Assembly: GCA_037039925.1 (NCBI GenBank) | Contig: JAXRKP010001625.1 | Location: 15,001-79,000 of the forward strand | Origin: Doris montereyensis | Lineage: Eukaryota > Mollusca > Gastropoda > Nudibranchia > Dorididae | Length of the DNA: 64,000 nucleotides | Reading direction: 5' to 3' | Shown here: in pieces, positions 12,201-24,530 of the stretch | How the letters are laid out: each line of letters opens with the position of its first letter | Numbering within the stretch: the first letter of the stretch is position 1 | Made by a program: the position numbers and the translations under genes | Notes under the pieces: model-generated | What the model saw: the letters and a program-made list of their open reading frames with translations, nothing else | Told to the model about the DNA's origin: nothing | Database searches by the model: none

Positions 12201-15200
12201 TTTGGTGAGACCAATGCGAGTTCGTTGAGTGCTTTGACAGCCAACTTCAATCCATCTTTTGACCGGACAGGAAGCGTCACTCCAACGCACCCAGGGGTTG
12301 TACTCCGCAGAGTCAGTCCAGAGCAGCATCTCCAGCCTGGAGTGAAAGCAGCGGCAGCATCAGCGCGAGCATCATCACCAACTCGATTCATCAGCAGAAT
12401 GGTACTCCAGTACCTCGTCACAAGAGGCCTTCCCACAAGAGAGCAGAAGTCAAAAGAAGAGGCAAAATCAAGGTGAGACTGTTTTCTCTAATCAGAATTG
12501 TTGGTAGGACATATAAAACAACACAAAGAAGCAAAACAAACAAAATTTAAAACAAGAAAATTCAAAGAGAGAGATCGTGTGTTCAGGAACAACGAAGACT
12601 GTAATAACAAGAAGTGAGAACAGGGACATCTATCTTTAAAGAGGAAAAGGTAAACGGTGGATTTGTAGTCCATATCCCCACACAAGTGCGGTATCCATGA
12701 CTACATCATTTATCCCCAGCAGGCCGTTTCATCTACTCCTTCTCAACTCTTTGGGGAACACTAACGCACTGATCTCTTGCCTGTACACACTGATCTTACC
12801 CTACTTTTAGCTTGGTGCTCATTCAAACTGAGTTGTGTGAGGTAAGCAGAGTGAAGTGCCTTTCCAAAGAGTCCCAATGTTGTGAAAAATACATCTGTGT
12901 CAGCCAAGGGTTTGGAAGGGGTGTCCTCATGATTACAAACACTTCAGGTTTTCGTTACAACACCCCCATGACTGTTTACACTTATCATCCACTAAATTTT
13001 ACAATTCACAGTAGTTTTAAGCAATAATTCTTATAAATACATATATATACATAAGGTTTGTGGTTTTTTTTAAATTATAGGTTTTTCTTTTCCGTCAAGG
13101 TCATATATATTCTTCTTCTGTAAGTGAAAGAGAATACATAGTACATGTATTAATTTATAGATCATGTTTGATTTTAAATGCATTGTATATACTAATAGGG
13201 TGCATGATTTTTATGATGTAGTGTGTCTTTTTTGCTTTTAATTCTATCTGATATTATTTCTTTACGCTAGACTTGCCTTGATGATTTGAAAGAGCATGTC
13301 CCGTCTCTGAGACAAGGTTAAACTCAGTGAATCAGCTATTCTATCAAAAGGTGAGAGCACACATTGTTATGTCTCATTTTCTTTTAATCCCATAGTCCAC
13401 AAATTCTTCTCTCACTTTCTCTTTTTCAACAATGTAGGTAAGTTTTGGGTATGTGTATTTTTCACTCGTGCAAATTGTTCTAAATCTTAATTCATGAATA
13501 CATGGAAAAAGAAGTATTGATTTTGTGACCTATACATGAGTTTGAGTGAAAAAGTCACATTTCCATTGTATCTTGAAGCTGTTTTTGTGTCGTTAATTTT
13601 TTTTGTACTGCATATATGTTACAAAGCTTCATTCAAGTATTTTTGATTAGAGATTTTTGTTGTTTTGTTTGGGTTTTTTTGTGCGTGTTCTTTTTCTTTT
13701 CCCTTTCTCTTCTGCTTGATGTATTTTTAAAAGTGTGCGGTAAGTGTGTTCAGCTTTTAGAGAAAAAAAAACTAATCAAATCAGAAGGTGGTACGTACGT
13801 AAAGAGTGTTTAGGGCTGTAATTTATGTCCATTGTGTGACTATGTAGGTTAGTTGTGCCCAGATTAGAGGGCACTTACACCAAATTCTGACCAGTCTCCC
13901 TCTTTTTAGCGGCTGAATACATTCACCAACTGAAAGACGGGTGCACCGAGCGAGGAAGGAAACGGCAAACCTTCGACAGGAGATTCAGTGTCTGAGCGAA
14001 GAAATTCAGTAAGTTATGTGGTGTTGAGCTGGCTGACTCTTTCATGAGCCTACCCATCTCCCCTCGCACTTAGTACCCAGCAGATGAAGTGTCAACGATG
14101 CAACCCATCTCAGACTCAGTATTCCAGGAGTTTGGGGTGATGGGAAGAAATAGTAAGACACACGTAGAAACGGCTGGTAGGAAGAGTGACTTTTTGATGG
14201 GTAACTACCTGTGTGCTTAATTGTTCACTACATTGTGTAGGTAGCACTACACTCTCAGGCCACCAGGTTTTCATAGTGCTGTTTTTAAGCTAGTACTAGT
14301 ATTGATTAAATAAAGGGGATGACAAGAAACACAAAAAAGAAGAAAGTGAAATAATTTTAAAGTTTATTTCCGCGCAAAATTATCTAAAACTCGTACACAA
14401 AAAGAAATCGTTTTGTCCCGAGAGCAGCTCTTCTTCTTTTTTTTTTTTTTTTACTAATTTTTTTTTAGTTTTAAAAAGAAAAGTTGTTCAGGCTCTTTCC
14501 TGCTCATGATATGTCCATGAAAAGTGTTTAATTAAATCAATTTAGAAAAGAGACCAAATGAGCTTCTTGTTTTGGGTCTTAAAATACTTAGATAGTCTAT
14601 TCATTGTTTATGGATATAATTGTATTGTATGTTAAGATACATTTATATATATGTATATATATATAAAGATATATATGTATATATATACATATCTATAGTA
14701 TTTTTATGTGTGTCGTAAGTACTTTAAGGACATGTGTTGGTACTAAAAATAATGTGTTAAAATTATTGTCCAGTACATTAAACGGAAATGTATTTCAAGT
14801 CTTTGATCTTTGTACGTAACCAAAGAAAATAACATTATCCATTGTTTTGGTTTTCAGCTCTTGTTATTTTCATGAATAGATTTCATTTCTATTCCGGAGT
14901 TCTTCCAGATTTCATTCTCTGTTAAAAACGTCGTGTACGAAAGACTTGATTTCTCTTAACATATTTTAGGCCTACATGAATGACATTTACCTCTTTCATG
15001 CAATTAACTCTGCATACATGGCTCCAAAATTTTCATTTTCATAACCGGAATTGAGCCCCTATTGTTAGGGTTTCCTCATCTTAAACATAACAGGGTGAAG
15101 ATCTTAAAGTTATTTGCCACAAGCTACATGATATCAAAGTTAAAACAAGAAATAAAGATGTACGTTTAGTATATTACGTTGCACCACAGTATTTTCTTAC

Positions 15201-18200
15201 ATGCTTTTGCCAAGTGCATGTCCTTGGATGTTTTACTTCATAAATATGAATGTTTTGGGAAAATCAGAAAGGGACCTTCAAATTTCAATATAATATCAAC
15301 ACGCTGAATAATGAACTAAATAAAGAAGATTGAAATTCAATGCAAAGAAAACAAAAACAATGCTAGTAACTATGAAAGCTAAAACACAAAGCCTTATCAT
15401 ATCATGTCAGAGGCTCAGTCAGAAGGAAAACTAAGAGAAGAAATTAGCCAGAGAATCCAAAAGGTAATGATAATATATATAATCTAGGAAAGGCATTTGT
15501 AGGTAAACAAGAATTGTCATCAAAATCCTGAATGACAACACCGTTCATTGTCCTGCTCTCCTCTGTGGCAGTAAAATCTGGACCTTAGACAGTAGGGAAT
15601 ACAGTAGAGTACAGGCAGCTGAAAAAAAATATCTCAGAAGAGTAATAAATGAGATAAAATCAGAAACACAACAATAAAAAGAGATCAAACAAGGCAGATG
15701 GCATCAAAACTAAGATAGAAATAAATCAACTCAGATGGTTTGGCATGTAAACAGAATGAATGAGAAGAGAATAGCGAGATCACTATACAATGCTAAAACC
15801 CAAAGTAAAAGACCAAAAGGCAGACCTCGAAGAAAATTTGACGATGATATTTAAAAGAATCTTGAAAGCAAAAAATTTACCTTTCACAGAAGGAAATAGA
15901 AAATGTCAGGACAGGGTAGCCTGGAGAAAGATCATTTCGGGTATCTAAACCAGAAGGTAGAATGGGAACTGATAGAGAAAGAAAAAATATGAATGTTTTT
16001 GTAATCTGTGAATTAGATTCATGTGTCTACATAGGAAGAATAAAGTTTGTAGAAAAGAAAAGATAAAGTGCTACAGTGCTATAGTGGTTACTTTTGTGGT
16101 GAGGTTGTTGTAATGTTTGATGTGATTGCTGCAACAAGGATTGTATGTAGCATTGTAATTTTATATTGATTATAGCCTCGAAACTGGTGACAAAATGAAT
16201 GTGTCATGCAAAGTTAATTTATAATAATGATAAAGTTCAGTTTGAAACTGACTGAAAATAGCGAAAGGCAACCTTCGGGAACTAACAGATGAAAGCTGAC
16301 GACATTCTGGAGTTAGAAAATGAAATAATTTCCAAGTAGAGTTTTCAGGTGATTTTATTTTCTTCACCTACCCATGTCCTTAAATTTATGTATTGATATT
16401 ATAAGATTTAACATTAGATAAGTTCCAGTTCATTTATGAGATTTAGCATTAGATAAGTTCCAGTTATCATTTATCTAGATTTATTATAACATGTTACAAT
16501 TTAGAGATACTTACCAGAATAATTAAGATTTTGCTAGGATTTTATTTTACATTTCAACAGATTTTTTATGATAAAAAAAATATTGTTTTCTCAAAAGTAC
16601 CTCAATGTTCATTTAATCGTGTTTTTTTTTATGTTACATAAACATTTTTAGTACTTATCATTTAATTTTATAATTTTACTTAAATTGAGAATTTTTTTGG
16701 CTGTGTAAATGTATTTTAAATACAGTTTCATTAATATGTATTCTAATTGTAATTACTTTCAAAATTTTAATATATACAATAAATGGCATTGATACATTAT
16801 TTATTTATTGTATGTGTTTCACATGTAAATGTACTGCAAAGTCATGAGAAATTTCTACACAATTGTTCATGCTTCATTGATTTGAATTAATGTTAATAAT
16901 TTATTCCTGCAGAGGCCGGAATAATGAATATATATGTTTTAGGAGCAGCATCTATCATTAAATTTCTGCTGTTCTATAAGGTATTCATACTCATACTCAA
17001 ACAGTGTCTTCTCTTTCTCAATGAACAGCGTTGTAAGTTGTTTGAAGCACTGAAATTTCAAATGACTTTGTGGAATTTGTATTTTCAGATTATGTTCTGT
17101 CTGTTGTGGACTCTTTGATCATATGTAAAGCATGTCTATAAATTCTTTTCCAGCTGCGTTCAAGAATCGCTTCCGGCGTCAGGTTTGAAAGAAGGAACAA
17201 GTTCCAAGTCTACACTTGATGACTGCTATCAGCAGTGGCTCTCAGTCTCAGAACGAGATCACGCTTCAACAAAATTCTCTATCGTATCCTTTTGACATTT
17301 GATATTTTTGGCATGTACATTACTGTTGAATGCAACAGTATAAAATTTTGACAACATGTGATGTTGATTTCACGGGGATGAAAGTAAGTAGCAATCTGAA
17401 ATGAACAAAAACAGGAAGATACAAGTGGGGCATATATTGGGGAACCCTTGCATTTGGTGTATTTAAAGATTGACCTACAACGCTTTTGACTTGTCTCTCT
17501 GACCGCGATGATCACATATTTTGTAGTTGGGACACACAACTTTTGTATGTGAGAACCGCATATGGTGGACAAGGTAGCAGTCAATAAAGCATGCAGGAAC
17601 CTCAGGTACGATGGTGAGGCATTCTAAATTTTTAAATACAATTTTATAGGAGTGATACAATACTTCTACAACTGGAAACATTTAGCTTAAATTTTTCACT
17701 GCATAAAACCAAAGAAGCATAAAAACTAAACAAATGGTTATTTATTTTCTTGCAGATCTTTTTTACCAAAAATACATCAAATGGGGAAAATGGCTTTGCT
17801 GAATTGATAGAAGTGCTTGAATTCTGAGATCTTAGTTTGGATGCAGAGTCTTCCAATGATAACAAACTATGTTTTTGATGAGTCAGTAGACAGTAGTGAT
17901 GGGACTGATGTATTTTAGGCCTTCAGGAACTATCAAGCAAATCAGAAGTGTGTTTAGCAGTACGTATCGCACAAGATCAGGATTAAAATGAAGAGCCTAC
18001 CCCAAACAAATTTAATTAAGGTGAATCAGGACTGTAAATTTGTGTGTGTTTGTATGTATGATGTAAATAACTTGCTTTCCATGGTAGCAGATTTTATTTA
18101 CATGATGTAGATAGATTAAGCGCCCTTGGTTATTGTATTTTTATGCCCTTAACACAGTTTCAGTTTACCTCAATTACCTCTAAACTCTTCAATTCTTTCA

Positions 18201-18858
18201 AAGAAGTTGTTGGATCAGCAAACACAGAGGATTGTTTGAATGCTCAAGCCAAAGAATGGCAAACAAATTATCTCAGTTTACCAGTATTACGAAAGGTGAG
18301 ACAAATTTGATGCATTTTTATAGCTGATGTCCTAGTTCTATGTGAATGTGGTACATGCTAAAAATTATTTAGTTTTCTTTAGTGGCTTTATATTCTTTTG
18401 AAATCTTGAGGTAATTTATAATCTTATTGTATTGCTTCCCAAGTCAAGAACAGAACAAAGATAAAAGACTACATTGTAGAACTTACATTGTCCTTTTTTT
18501 AACATTAGTAAATCTTATCTTCCTGATTTATTAGAATCATTACAAATCAGTCAACTATGTTTTACAATAGATATTATATTATAATACAAACCAGTAAGAT
18601 CTGTTTTGATCCATGAAATATTATGATTTTGTTGAGTGCTGTCATTTTTTTTTTATTTCATAGTTCACTCTCATCCTCTGTTGGATTTGTTTTTCTTAGG
18701 GCTTGTTGTTCTTCTTTCTCATATTATGAAGTTTGTTCTCTTTTGTCATTGACACAGAAATTTTTAATGGCTTGCGTGCACTATCTCGTAAGACCAACTT
18801 TATGGCCTTCCATGGTGCTGCTTTCAAAACAGATCCAGACAGTGATGATAAATCATGA
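9009..18858 (+). CDS. Mondo/MLX-family bHLH-leucine-zipper transcription factor
   Basis: Seven exons (9009-9248, 11964-12472, 13271-13350, 13910-14008, 17154-17283, 18164-18295, 18758-18858) assemble into a protein of about 400 residues. What is seen: a basic region (SHKRAEVKRRGKIK), helix 1 (CLDDLKEHVPSL), helix 2 (VKLSESAILSKAAEYIHQLK), a zipper (LRQEIQCLSEEI), then LPASG and a C-terminal block with LFNSFKEVV, LSLPVLRK and GLRALS. Known family: this order matches the bHLHZip plus dimerisation/cytoplasmic-localisation domain of Mondo (MLXIP, ChREBP) and MLX, which bind carbohydrate-response E-boxes as heterodimers. The LPASG and LSLPVLR blocks favour Mondo over MLX. No N-terminal Mondo conserved regions are visible, so the gene is short or begins left of the window. 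Four frame breaks (about 12.3 kb, 13.3 kb, 13.95 kb and at 18.76 kb) are best explained as sequence indels. Splice phases otherwise agree. Confidence 0.6.
9066..9072 (+). promoter_or_regulatory. Possible TATA box
   Basis: TATAAAA lies 45 bp upstream of the in-frame ATG at 9117 of the Mondo-like gene. It would only be functional if the short start is used. The placement is suggestive and not proven. Confidence 0.2.
9960..11065. repeat. About 70-bp tandem array in intron 1 of the Mondo-like gene
   Basis: About sixteen units built on AGTGAGCTCACATGGCATCT, then ACAAAATCATTTCATTTACA, then ATAAAACACATTTTATAAAT and TTCTAC. Unit length varies from about 55 to 80 bp. Each unit holds the palindrome GTGAGCTCAC and an E-box-type hexamer CACATG. 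It lies wholly within the intron between 9248 and 11964. Confidence 0.9.
11964..12472 (+). CDS. Mondo-like gene, exon with acidic segment and bHLH basic region
   Basis: The acceptor is TTTTTTCAG at 11963 and the donor AAG/GTGAGA after 12472. It begins VPSNSCDFDDLSLHLGQDE and continues as an acidic, Leu-rich segment (ITDLLSQNLNDVLLPLD), which could be a transactivation region by analogy. The frame then has to change between about 12280 and 12330 to reach SGSISASIITNSIHQQNG and the DNA-binding basic region SHKRAEVKRRGKIK at the 3' end. The original frame instead runs to a stop at 12476. Confidence 0.65.
13271..13350 (+). CDS. Mondo-like gene, bHLH helix 1 and start of helix 2
   Basis: Acceptor ACGCTAG, donor AAAAG/GTGAG. 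It enters in phase 0 as TCLDDLKEHVPSLR, then a one-base frame break near 13312-13316 is needed to read VKLSESAILSK. Without the break the frame hits stops. It exits in phase 1, which is completed by the next exon. Confidence 0.7.
13910..14008 (+). CDS. Mondo-like gene, helix 2 end and leucine zipper
   Basis: After the acceptor CTTTTTAG the exon reads (A)AEYIHQLKD in the phase set by the previous exon. A frame change near 13937-13950 gives ARKETANLRQEIQCLSEEI, a heptad pattern. The donor is GTAAGT at 14009. Confidence 0.7.
14640..14695. repeat. AT-rich microsatellite
   Basis: A run of TATA/TATG dinucleotide repeats inside an intron of the Mondo-like gene. Confidence 0.8.
15300..15990 (+). mobile_element. 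RTE-like LINE 3' remnant, copy 2
   Basis: Same family as 2030-2405 but longer at the 5' side. It carries ALLCGSKIWTLD (the common L-YGSE-W motif of RTE reverse transcriptases), then EYSRVQAAEKKYLRRV, then a WFGHVNRM-like block and KRPKGRPRRKFDDD. Several frame breaks and stops are present, so it is dead. It lies in the intron of the Mondo-like gene between 14008 and 17154, in the same orientation. Confidence 0.8.
17154..17283 (+). CDS. Mondo-like gene, start of C-terminal domain
   Basis: Acceptor CTTTTCCAG, donor ATC/GTATCC. In the phase given by the zipper exon it reads CVQESLPASGLKEGTSS, then DDCYQQWLSVSERD and KFSI. LPASG corresponds to the LPATGV segment that follows the zipper in vertebrate Mondo proteins. 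Confidence 0.65.
18164..18295 (+). CDS. Mondo-like gene, dimerisation/cytoplasmic-localisation domain
   Basis: Acceptor TTTCAG at 18163, donor AAG/GTGAG. It reads FTSITSKLFNSFKEVV, then AQAKEWQTNYLSLPVLRK. The joined KFSI-FTSITSKLFNSF block has the same length and pattern as the equivalent block in both MLX and Mondo. A second in-frame acceptor at 18157 would add two residues. Confidence 0.65.
18758..18858 (+). CDS. Mondo-like gene, terminal exon
   Basis: The acceptor is GACACAG. One extra T in the T5 run at 18761-18765 would turn the frame into FFNGLRALSRKTNFMAF, ending DSDDKS and a TGA at 18856-18858. GLRALS matches the LRQLS segment that ends this domain in Mondo proteins. As written, the sequence instead runs in another frame to a low-complexity tail. 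Confidence 0.5.
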
Positions 18859-18859
18859 C

Positions 18860-20845
18860 ACCACCCAGAGCAGAGGAGGCATCTCATCAAGCGGTGTAAA
18901 TAGTACAAGATCAAGAAAGAGCAAAGTTTTCTTTGATGACTTGGTCTGCCCCCCCCCATGAACTACTGCAGCAGTTATAAGATTTTATCAATACACTAAG
19001 CTGGAAGACTAGAGATATGGACAAACACTGCTTTCATTTTCTTTGTTTTTGGTCAATTCAGTCCATTCCTATCTAAACTGTGTGAACAGTCTTTGAGATA
19101 GGTTTGACAGGCATGGCTGTGAATGAAGTTTGTCCGCAGTAAACAAAAATGATCACTTTGTGGCTGGTAGAATATATCAGAGTTATGATTCTGATCGATT
19201 TTAAAGTTTTGTAAGGGAAAATGTGGTTGTATGTATTATTTTTTTTGTTGAAATTTTATATTGTAAAAATCTTTTTATTTTTTAATTTTGTATCATCTGA
19301 AATTTTTCATATTACCTTTCTGCTATTGAAATGATTTAAGAAAAGCAATAAGAATGGTTTCAATGTTGTGAATAATTATGTTAAGTTATTTCTAATTTAG
19401 CTTGATATACTGATTTAGATATACATCACAGTCTTGCTGTAGTTGTATAAAAAAATTTAAAAAAAAGTAAATTATTTTGTAATGTATTTTTACACTTTTT
19501 GAAACCTCTTACTCACACATGCAGACTTAATTGCAAGTACCTCTGAAATTCCAGGGCATTATGGGAATTAAGGCAAGGGCATTATGGGAATTAAGACATA
19601 CTTAAGTCCAAAGTCTATATTTTGTTAAAAATAATCAGCTAAAACATTTTATGTATGAACATGAACATCATGAATTTTACTGAAGTTCTTGTTTTATACA
19701 CATCATTCAACAAGACATGTACACATTGTATATTTTGTATACACATGGTATACATCCAACCATTTTTTTATTTATAAAAAAAAGGATTTTGTTACATAAA
19801 TCATCTAACTAAAGAGTGATTATAAAACTCCTCTGTTGTGTTTCAGTTTCAAGATTCACAATCTTCCTCTTTCTTTTCTTTTCAATTTTGAAATCAAAGT
19901 AAAGTTTTAAACTTCCAAGGGATAATTTTGACACATTTTTTTGTTTCCTCTTTTCTATGCAGATAAATTTCTGAGAAATGAAAAATAAGGCCATTTTAAG
20001 ATTAATCATCAAAAGTGTAAACAATAAACACCCATTATTGTATACTTTGTATTGAAAATAAGTAAAGGTGCTCATACCGGAATGCCAATCATACGAAACC
20101 GTGATTCAACAATGAGTTTCAGAAGATGTCCTCAAGCCAACAGCCGACATCCTGTTTTTCGGCAGCAAGCAATGTTGTTTTTCCTAGTCGTGTAAGTCAT
20201 TTAAAGGATGACTTGATGTGGGTTTATTTTACATTTTTTTAAATTACAAATCTGTGACAGAACCTCAAAAGTTTATCTTTCATCCCCACTTTAGATTAAA
20301 ATGCCTCAAAAATCACCTGATTTATATTGACGTAATTAATTCTATCGAGCGGTGTAAGAAAAATTTGTCATTTCACATGATTTTTATTTTATTTCTATAT
20401 TATATATTTTACATGAATTTTATGTTTCTTCATTTAAGTAAACATCTCTATGCATCGGTATGGTAGTGGCTTTGGTTTTCCAATGTATAATTTATTCCAC
20501 ACTCTCCTCAAATCAATCAATAATGGTATTATTTTTATTACCTAATGATATAAGGGACACAAACTTGATCAATAATGAGATTACTTGATGTTTCGGTGAA
20601 AATATGTGAGAGATTTTGAATTGGATCAATCTGTTGTTGTAACAGACTTGTTGCATCTTTATGATGAAAATAAGGTATCAAAATCAAATAAGCTAAGAGA
20701 TCGGTTGAGTACAACATCAGTTACGCTGTATTTTATCGTCACATGGAAATAACCTTTTTGTGCTTATTGTTAGTCTATACAACAATGTTGTTTCTTTCAC
20801 TTTCACCAAAGTAAAAGTTTTAATACAATTTTGAACACTGGAATA
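18860..20845. other. No gene seen; probable 3' UTR and intergenic
   Basis: AT-rich sequence following the Mondo-like stop. It contains a near-perfect doublet of GGCATTATGGGAATTAAG at about 19557-19600. No exon or element was recognised. Confidence 0.45.
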
Positions 20846-20848
20846 TAG

Positions 20849-21132
20849 TGCCATCGGTGGTTGAGTGGTTAGGCCGCCAGACCATGGATCATGAGGTCCT
20901 GGGTTCGAATCCTAGCAAAGCTAGGCCCAACATTGTGTTCCTTGGGAAAGACTCTTTACAGGCATTGTCCCTACTGAACCCATGGGTACAAGCACTAGCT
21001 TGAAAGTAAAAACCTGCGTCAGACTAGCGTCCTGTCTAGGGGGTGATTATTATCACCTGTCCTGCTTTACGCTATTGTAACCGGGACATGTTCCGGTTCT
21101 ATGGACCGTAATGGCCTTGAAGGAACTTTACT
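20849..21132 (+). mobile_element. tRNA-derived SINE, family A, copy 1
   Basis: The A-box region is TGGTTGAGTGG and the B-box GGTTCGAATCC, followed by a non-tRNA body (CCTTGGGAAAGACTCTTTAC; GGGGTGATTATTATCACCTG) and the tail TGGCCTTGAAGGAACTTTA. A full-length copy in the opposite orientation lies at 58763-59055 with the same order of blocks. Being about 285 bp, with a body and a second copy, it is a SINE and not a tRNA gene. Confidence 0.85.
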
Positions 21133-21164
21133 AGTGTGGAATATGGGAGGCTTCCTTTTGCGGC

Positions 21165-21355
21165 ACTCCAGATTTATAACGGTACATTTGCGGCACTACA
21201 GATTTTTATTCATTGTAGAGGTAGGACATTTGCGGCACTACAGATTTTTATTCATTGGCACTAGAGGTAGGACATTTGCGGCACTACAGATTTTTATTCA
21301 TTGTAGAGGTAGGACATTTGCGGCACTACAGATTTTTATTCATTGTAGAGGTTTT
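21165..21355. repeat. About 42-bp tandem array
   Basis: Four to five units of GGACATTTGCGGCACTACAG followed by ATTTTTATTCATTGTAGAGG. It lies directly after the family A SINE. The repeated ORF (LRHYRFLFI) is a by-product. Confidence 0.9.
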
Positions 21356-22479
21356 CACACTATTCTTGAGATTACTTGAGATTTTTTCTTATCGATATTT
21401 CAATATCTGCAAAACCAAATAAGAAAAAAAAAACATTTCCCCTTTGCATTTCAGGCTTGGGACTATCCCATTTTCTCATATCTGCATAAAATGAGGCCAC
21501 ATTAGAAATGTTTATGTGTTGAGAGGCTCTAAAACCAGTAGTAAAAATTTGTAACTGTGATACAGATATAGATATACAGCATTCTGAGACTTGTGACTGG
21601 TAGCCCAGTGTTAAAAATTCGGTGAAGAAAGACTTTTCTAGTGATAACGCCTTCATTGTACAGCTTCTTAATTTCCAGCATCCACTCCATCTTCCTCACC
21701 CTGTTGATGCTGGCTTATGATATTTCACCAGTTTCCATCCTTTCAGCTTCCCTGATCAAAATCTTCTTTGTTAAGTTTGTCTCAGCTTTGCGTTTAGATG
21801 CTTGTCTCAACAGATGAGCTTGTGTTTTCTCTGTGTCGGCATTATGGTTGTGTACTGTCAGTGTCACTGTCAGACCGTGCAGGATTTCCTTCGTCTCTAG
21901 TTCAGTTGTCAGCTTCGCATTGCAGTCTTTCTTCGCGCATTGTCAAATCTTTGTTGCTGTGGTTTCTTTCTTCAGCCGTTAGAGGTAACCATCCAGTAAA
22001 ATCATCACCGGTTTGCCTTTGCTTGTTTCAGCTAATAGCAATGCCATCTTGCCTCTTTGCTTGAATATCAGTGAATGCAACACATTTGCGAGACACTCTC
22101 TTATAATTATATACTAGTAACCTGAAATTCAGCTTACACACCGAAATGATTCAATGTAAACTTGTTTATAATTGGTCAGAGGTAGATTTGTGCTCACAAC
22201 ATCTTGTGTGTTTGACATATTGTGTGTTTTGTTCGCACGACTTATTGAACTTGTGTACACATGTTATATGAAACGAACTTTTTTAAAAATCGCTTGCTTT
22301 TGACAAAGTATCGACACTCATACCAGAAATTGGATAAAAAAAATTAGTGCCGCAAATGGAATATATGTTTTCTATTGTTTAAATGTAATGCTGCAAAGGG
22401 ATACACCCTGGAATATGCCCTGACATTTGCATTACACCTTGACCATAAGTAAAGTGGCATTAACAAAAGTATTTTTAAT

Positions 22480-22655
22480 GTATGTGTGTGTATTCTATGA
22501 TGAATGTGACTAGATTCTAGTGTGTTTGGTGGATGGTAATGTGTGTGTATTCTATGATGAATGTGACTAGATTCTAGTGTGTTTGGTGGATGGCAATGTG
22601 TGTGTATTCTATGATGAATGTGACTAGATTCTAGTGTGTTTGGTGGATGGTAATT
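22480..22655. repeat. 57-bp repeat, three copies
   Basis: Three near-identical units with ATTCTATGATGAATGTGACT at 22492, 22549 and 22606, followed by AGATTCTAGTGTGTTTGGTG. Confidence 0.95.
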
Positions 22656-22659
22656 GTAA

Positions 22660-23385
22660 CAACGGGGAAAGATGTCAAGTATAATTAATTTTGCTAAATA
22701 TTTTACATAATTTTCATTTCTTGGTCAAGTTCTTTAAACTCTTACAATATGGTAACACTAACAGGCATTTTTAACAATCAAGTTCCTCTAGTGAAAACTA
22801 AAACAAATTGGAGTGATGAAAGCTGGTTCAGAATAATATGATGTGTTTTTTCTTCTCTCTGTTTCCCTTCATTTAGAGTAAATGAGATTTACAGATGGTC
22901 AGCATATACTCCTCCATCCCTAATATGTTTGCATTTCAATTTTAGTCCTAAATTATTACATAGAAATATATTTCAATTGTATAATATAGATTATTGATGT
23001 GCTCAACTCATGAAATATCTGTAAGAATAGTATGAATAGTAAGATTCGTTAAAGCTAGAAAACTTAAAAGGGGACAGAAAAATTAAATAAGTGCAGTGTA
23101 AATAAAAATTATGTATATGAAATGTTGCATCACATGAGTTGTCTGTTGTAACATTGTCATTGTTGATGAACTTGATGAACCCTCTTTTTTATTTTTTGAG
23201 GATCTGAATATAATAAATATTCTGATTAAATCTTGATATGACAACTTTTAAAATGGTTCACTCTTCTTTTTGATGTTTTATGTCTACTATATTTGTGCAT
23301 TTGATTAGGATTTTTTTCTCTTATTCAAATGAAACAAAGCAAACTCTAGCAATAGCAATATCAATAAGGTTAGCCAGTGAACCAG
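22660..23385. other. No gene seen
   Basis: AT-rich sequence without exons or recognisable elements. Confidence 0.45.
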
Positions 23386-23387
23386 GG

Positions 23388-23585
23388 GCCCTGGTCCAGG
23401 TAGGTGGATCAACACCTAGTCCCATCTGAGACGGACGATAGAAAGGAGGTCCTGTATGCAGATCACAACACTGTGCACGTTAAAGATTCCTTGACTATTT
23501 ATAGGGCAGTCTGGACAAAACATAAAAAATCCTACCAAAATCCCCGAGATCTCCTTAGTTGTGGATGTGGGTAAATCAAATAAAA
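23388..23585 (+). mobile_element. SINE family B, 5'-truncated copy
   Basis: Body and tail only: CCTGGTCCAGGTAGGTGGAT, CACCTAGTCCCATCTGAGAC, then CACGTTAAAGATTCCTTGAC and TTAGTTGTGGATGTGGG. It is followed by a CTA/CCA microsatellite at 23587-23650. Confidence 0.8.
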
Positions 23586-24204
23586 AACTACTACTACTAC
23601 TACTACCATCACCACCATCACTAAGTAATACTACTACTACTACAATACCAGGTTACTTCTCCTCTGGAAATGGTGGGCAGTGGATGGGTGCTGCTGGTAC
23701 TAATGGTGGTAGGCTTTACTTCTTTTCTTTCCTTTCATCTTGGTGTTTCCTCTGATATCACCGCATATGGAGGACAGGGTAAATTTCAATTTTAATACAA
23801 ATCACTGGACGGGGAATAATTTTGTGATGTACAGCAACTACATTCGTGTGGAAGTCAAATTTTAGAATGAAATACCCTTTTTTAAAATCATACCTTCATA
23901 CTTCATGAGCAATGAAATCAGTCATGGCACTATGTAGAATAAGAATCGGAGATCTTTGCCCACAATCATGTTCACCTAAAACTAAAATCAATAGGTACAT
24001 GACATTATAAATGACATCAAAAAAATTATGATGTGCCTGTTCAACTTCAGATGATGTTTTGATCCTACTATGAATGGCAGATTTAAAAGTCAAATTTTTG
24101 CTTTTGATAATAGAGTCAAACAAGACGTCTTGCGCTTTGAACTGAAAAAAACCCCATGCTGTTTACAAAAAATGCTTATTCTATTTGTTCAATGTAGTTT
24201 GTGT

Positions 24205-24530
24205 GGACTTGCTTGATTTTACCCACATCCACGACTAAGTACTAAGGTTGGGTGAGTGGGAGAATTTTATATTCTTCCTGGACTGCCCTTTGCTGTAAAC
24301 AGCCAAGGGATTTTTAATTGTGAGATCTGCATGTGAAACCTCCTTTTTATCATCCATCTCTGATGGGACTAGGTGTTGATTCCCCTAGCTGGACCAGGGG
24401 AGTGGGTTTAAGTTAAGTTTTACCAGAAAAGCCGACAATTTTTTTAAACTTGTCGGGACATGGAGAAACCATGACCTTGTGATAAGAGGCAAGACACCTT
24501 ACCTCTGGACCACTGCGTCCCATCCCTGCC
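24205..24530 (-). mobile_element. SINE family B, full-length copy
   Basis: On the minus strand: tRNA-like head GCAGTGGTCCAGAGGTAAGG with a B-box-like GGTCATGGTTTC, then CCTGGTCCAGCTAGGGGAAT, CACCTAGTCCCATCAGAGAT, AAAATCCCTTGGCTGTTTAC and a tail ending TCGTGGATGTGGG. Together with the 2.7-kb copy it defines a unit of about 320 bp. Confidence 0.85.

Noticed and set aside
20849..20925. Functional tRNA gene (A and B boxes present)
   Set aside because: The cloverleaf is not convincing, the sequence continues into a SINE body, and a second full-length copy at 58.8-59.1 kb has the same boundaries.
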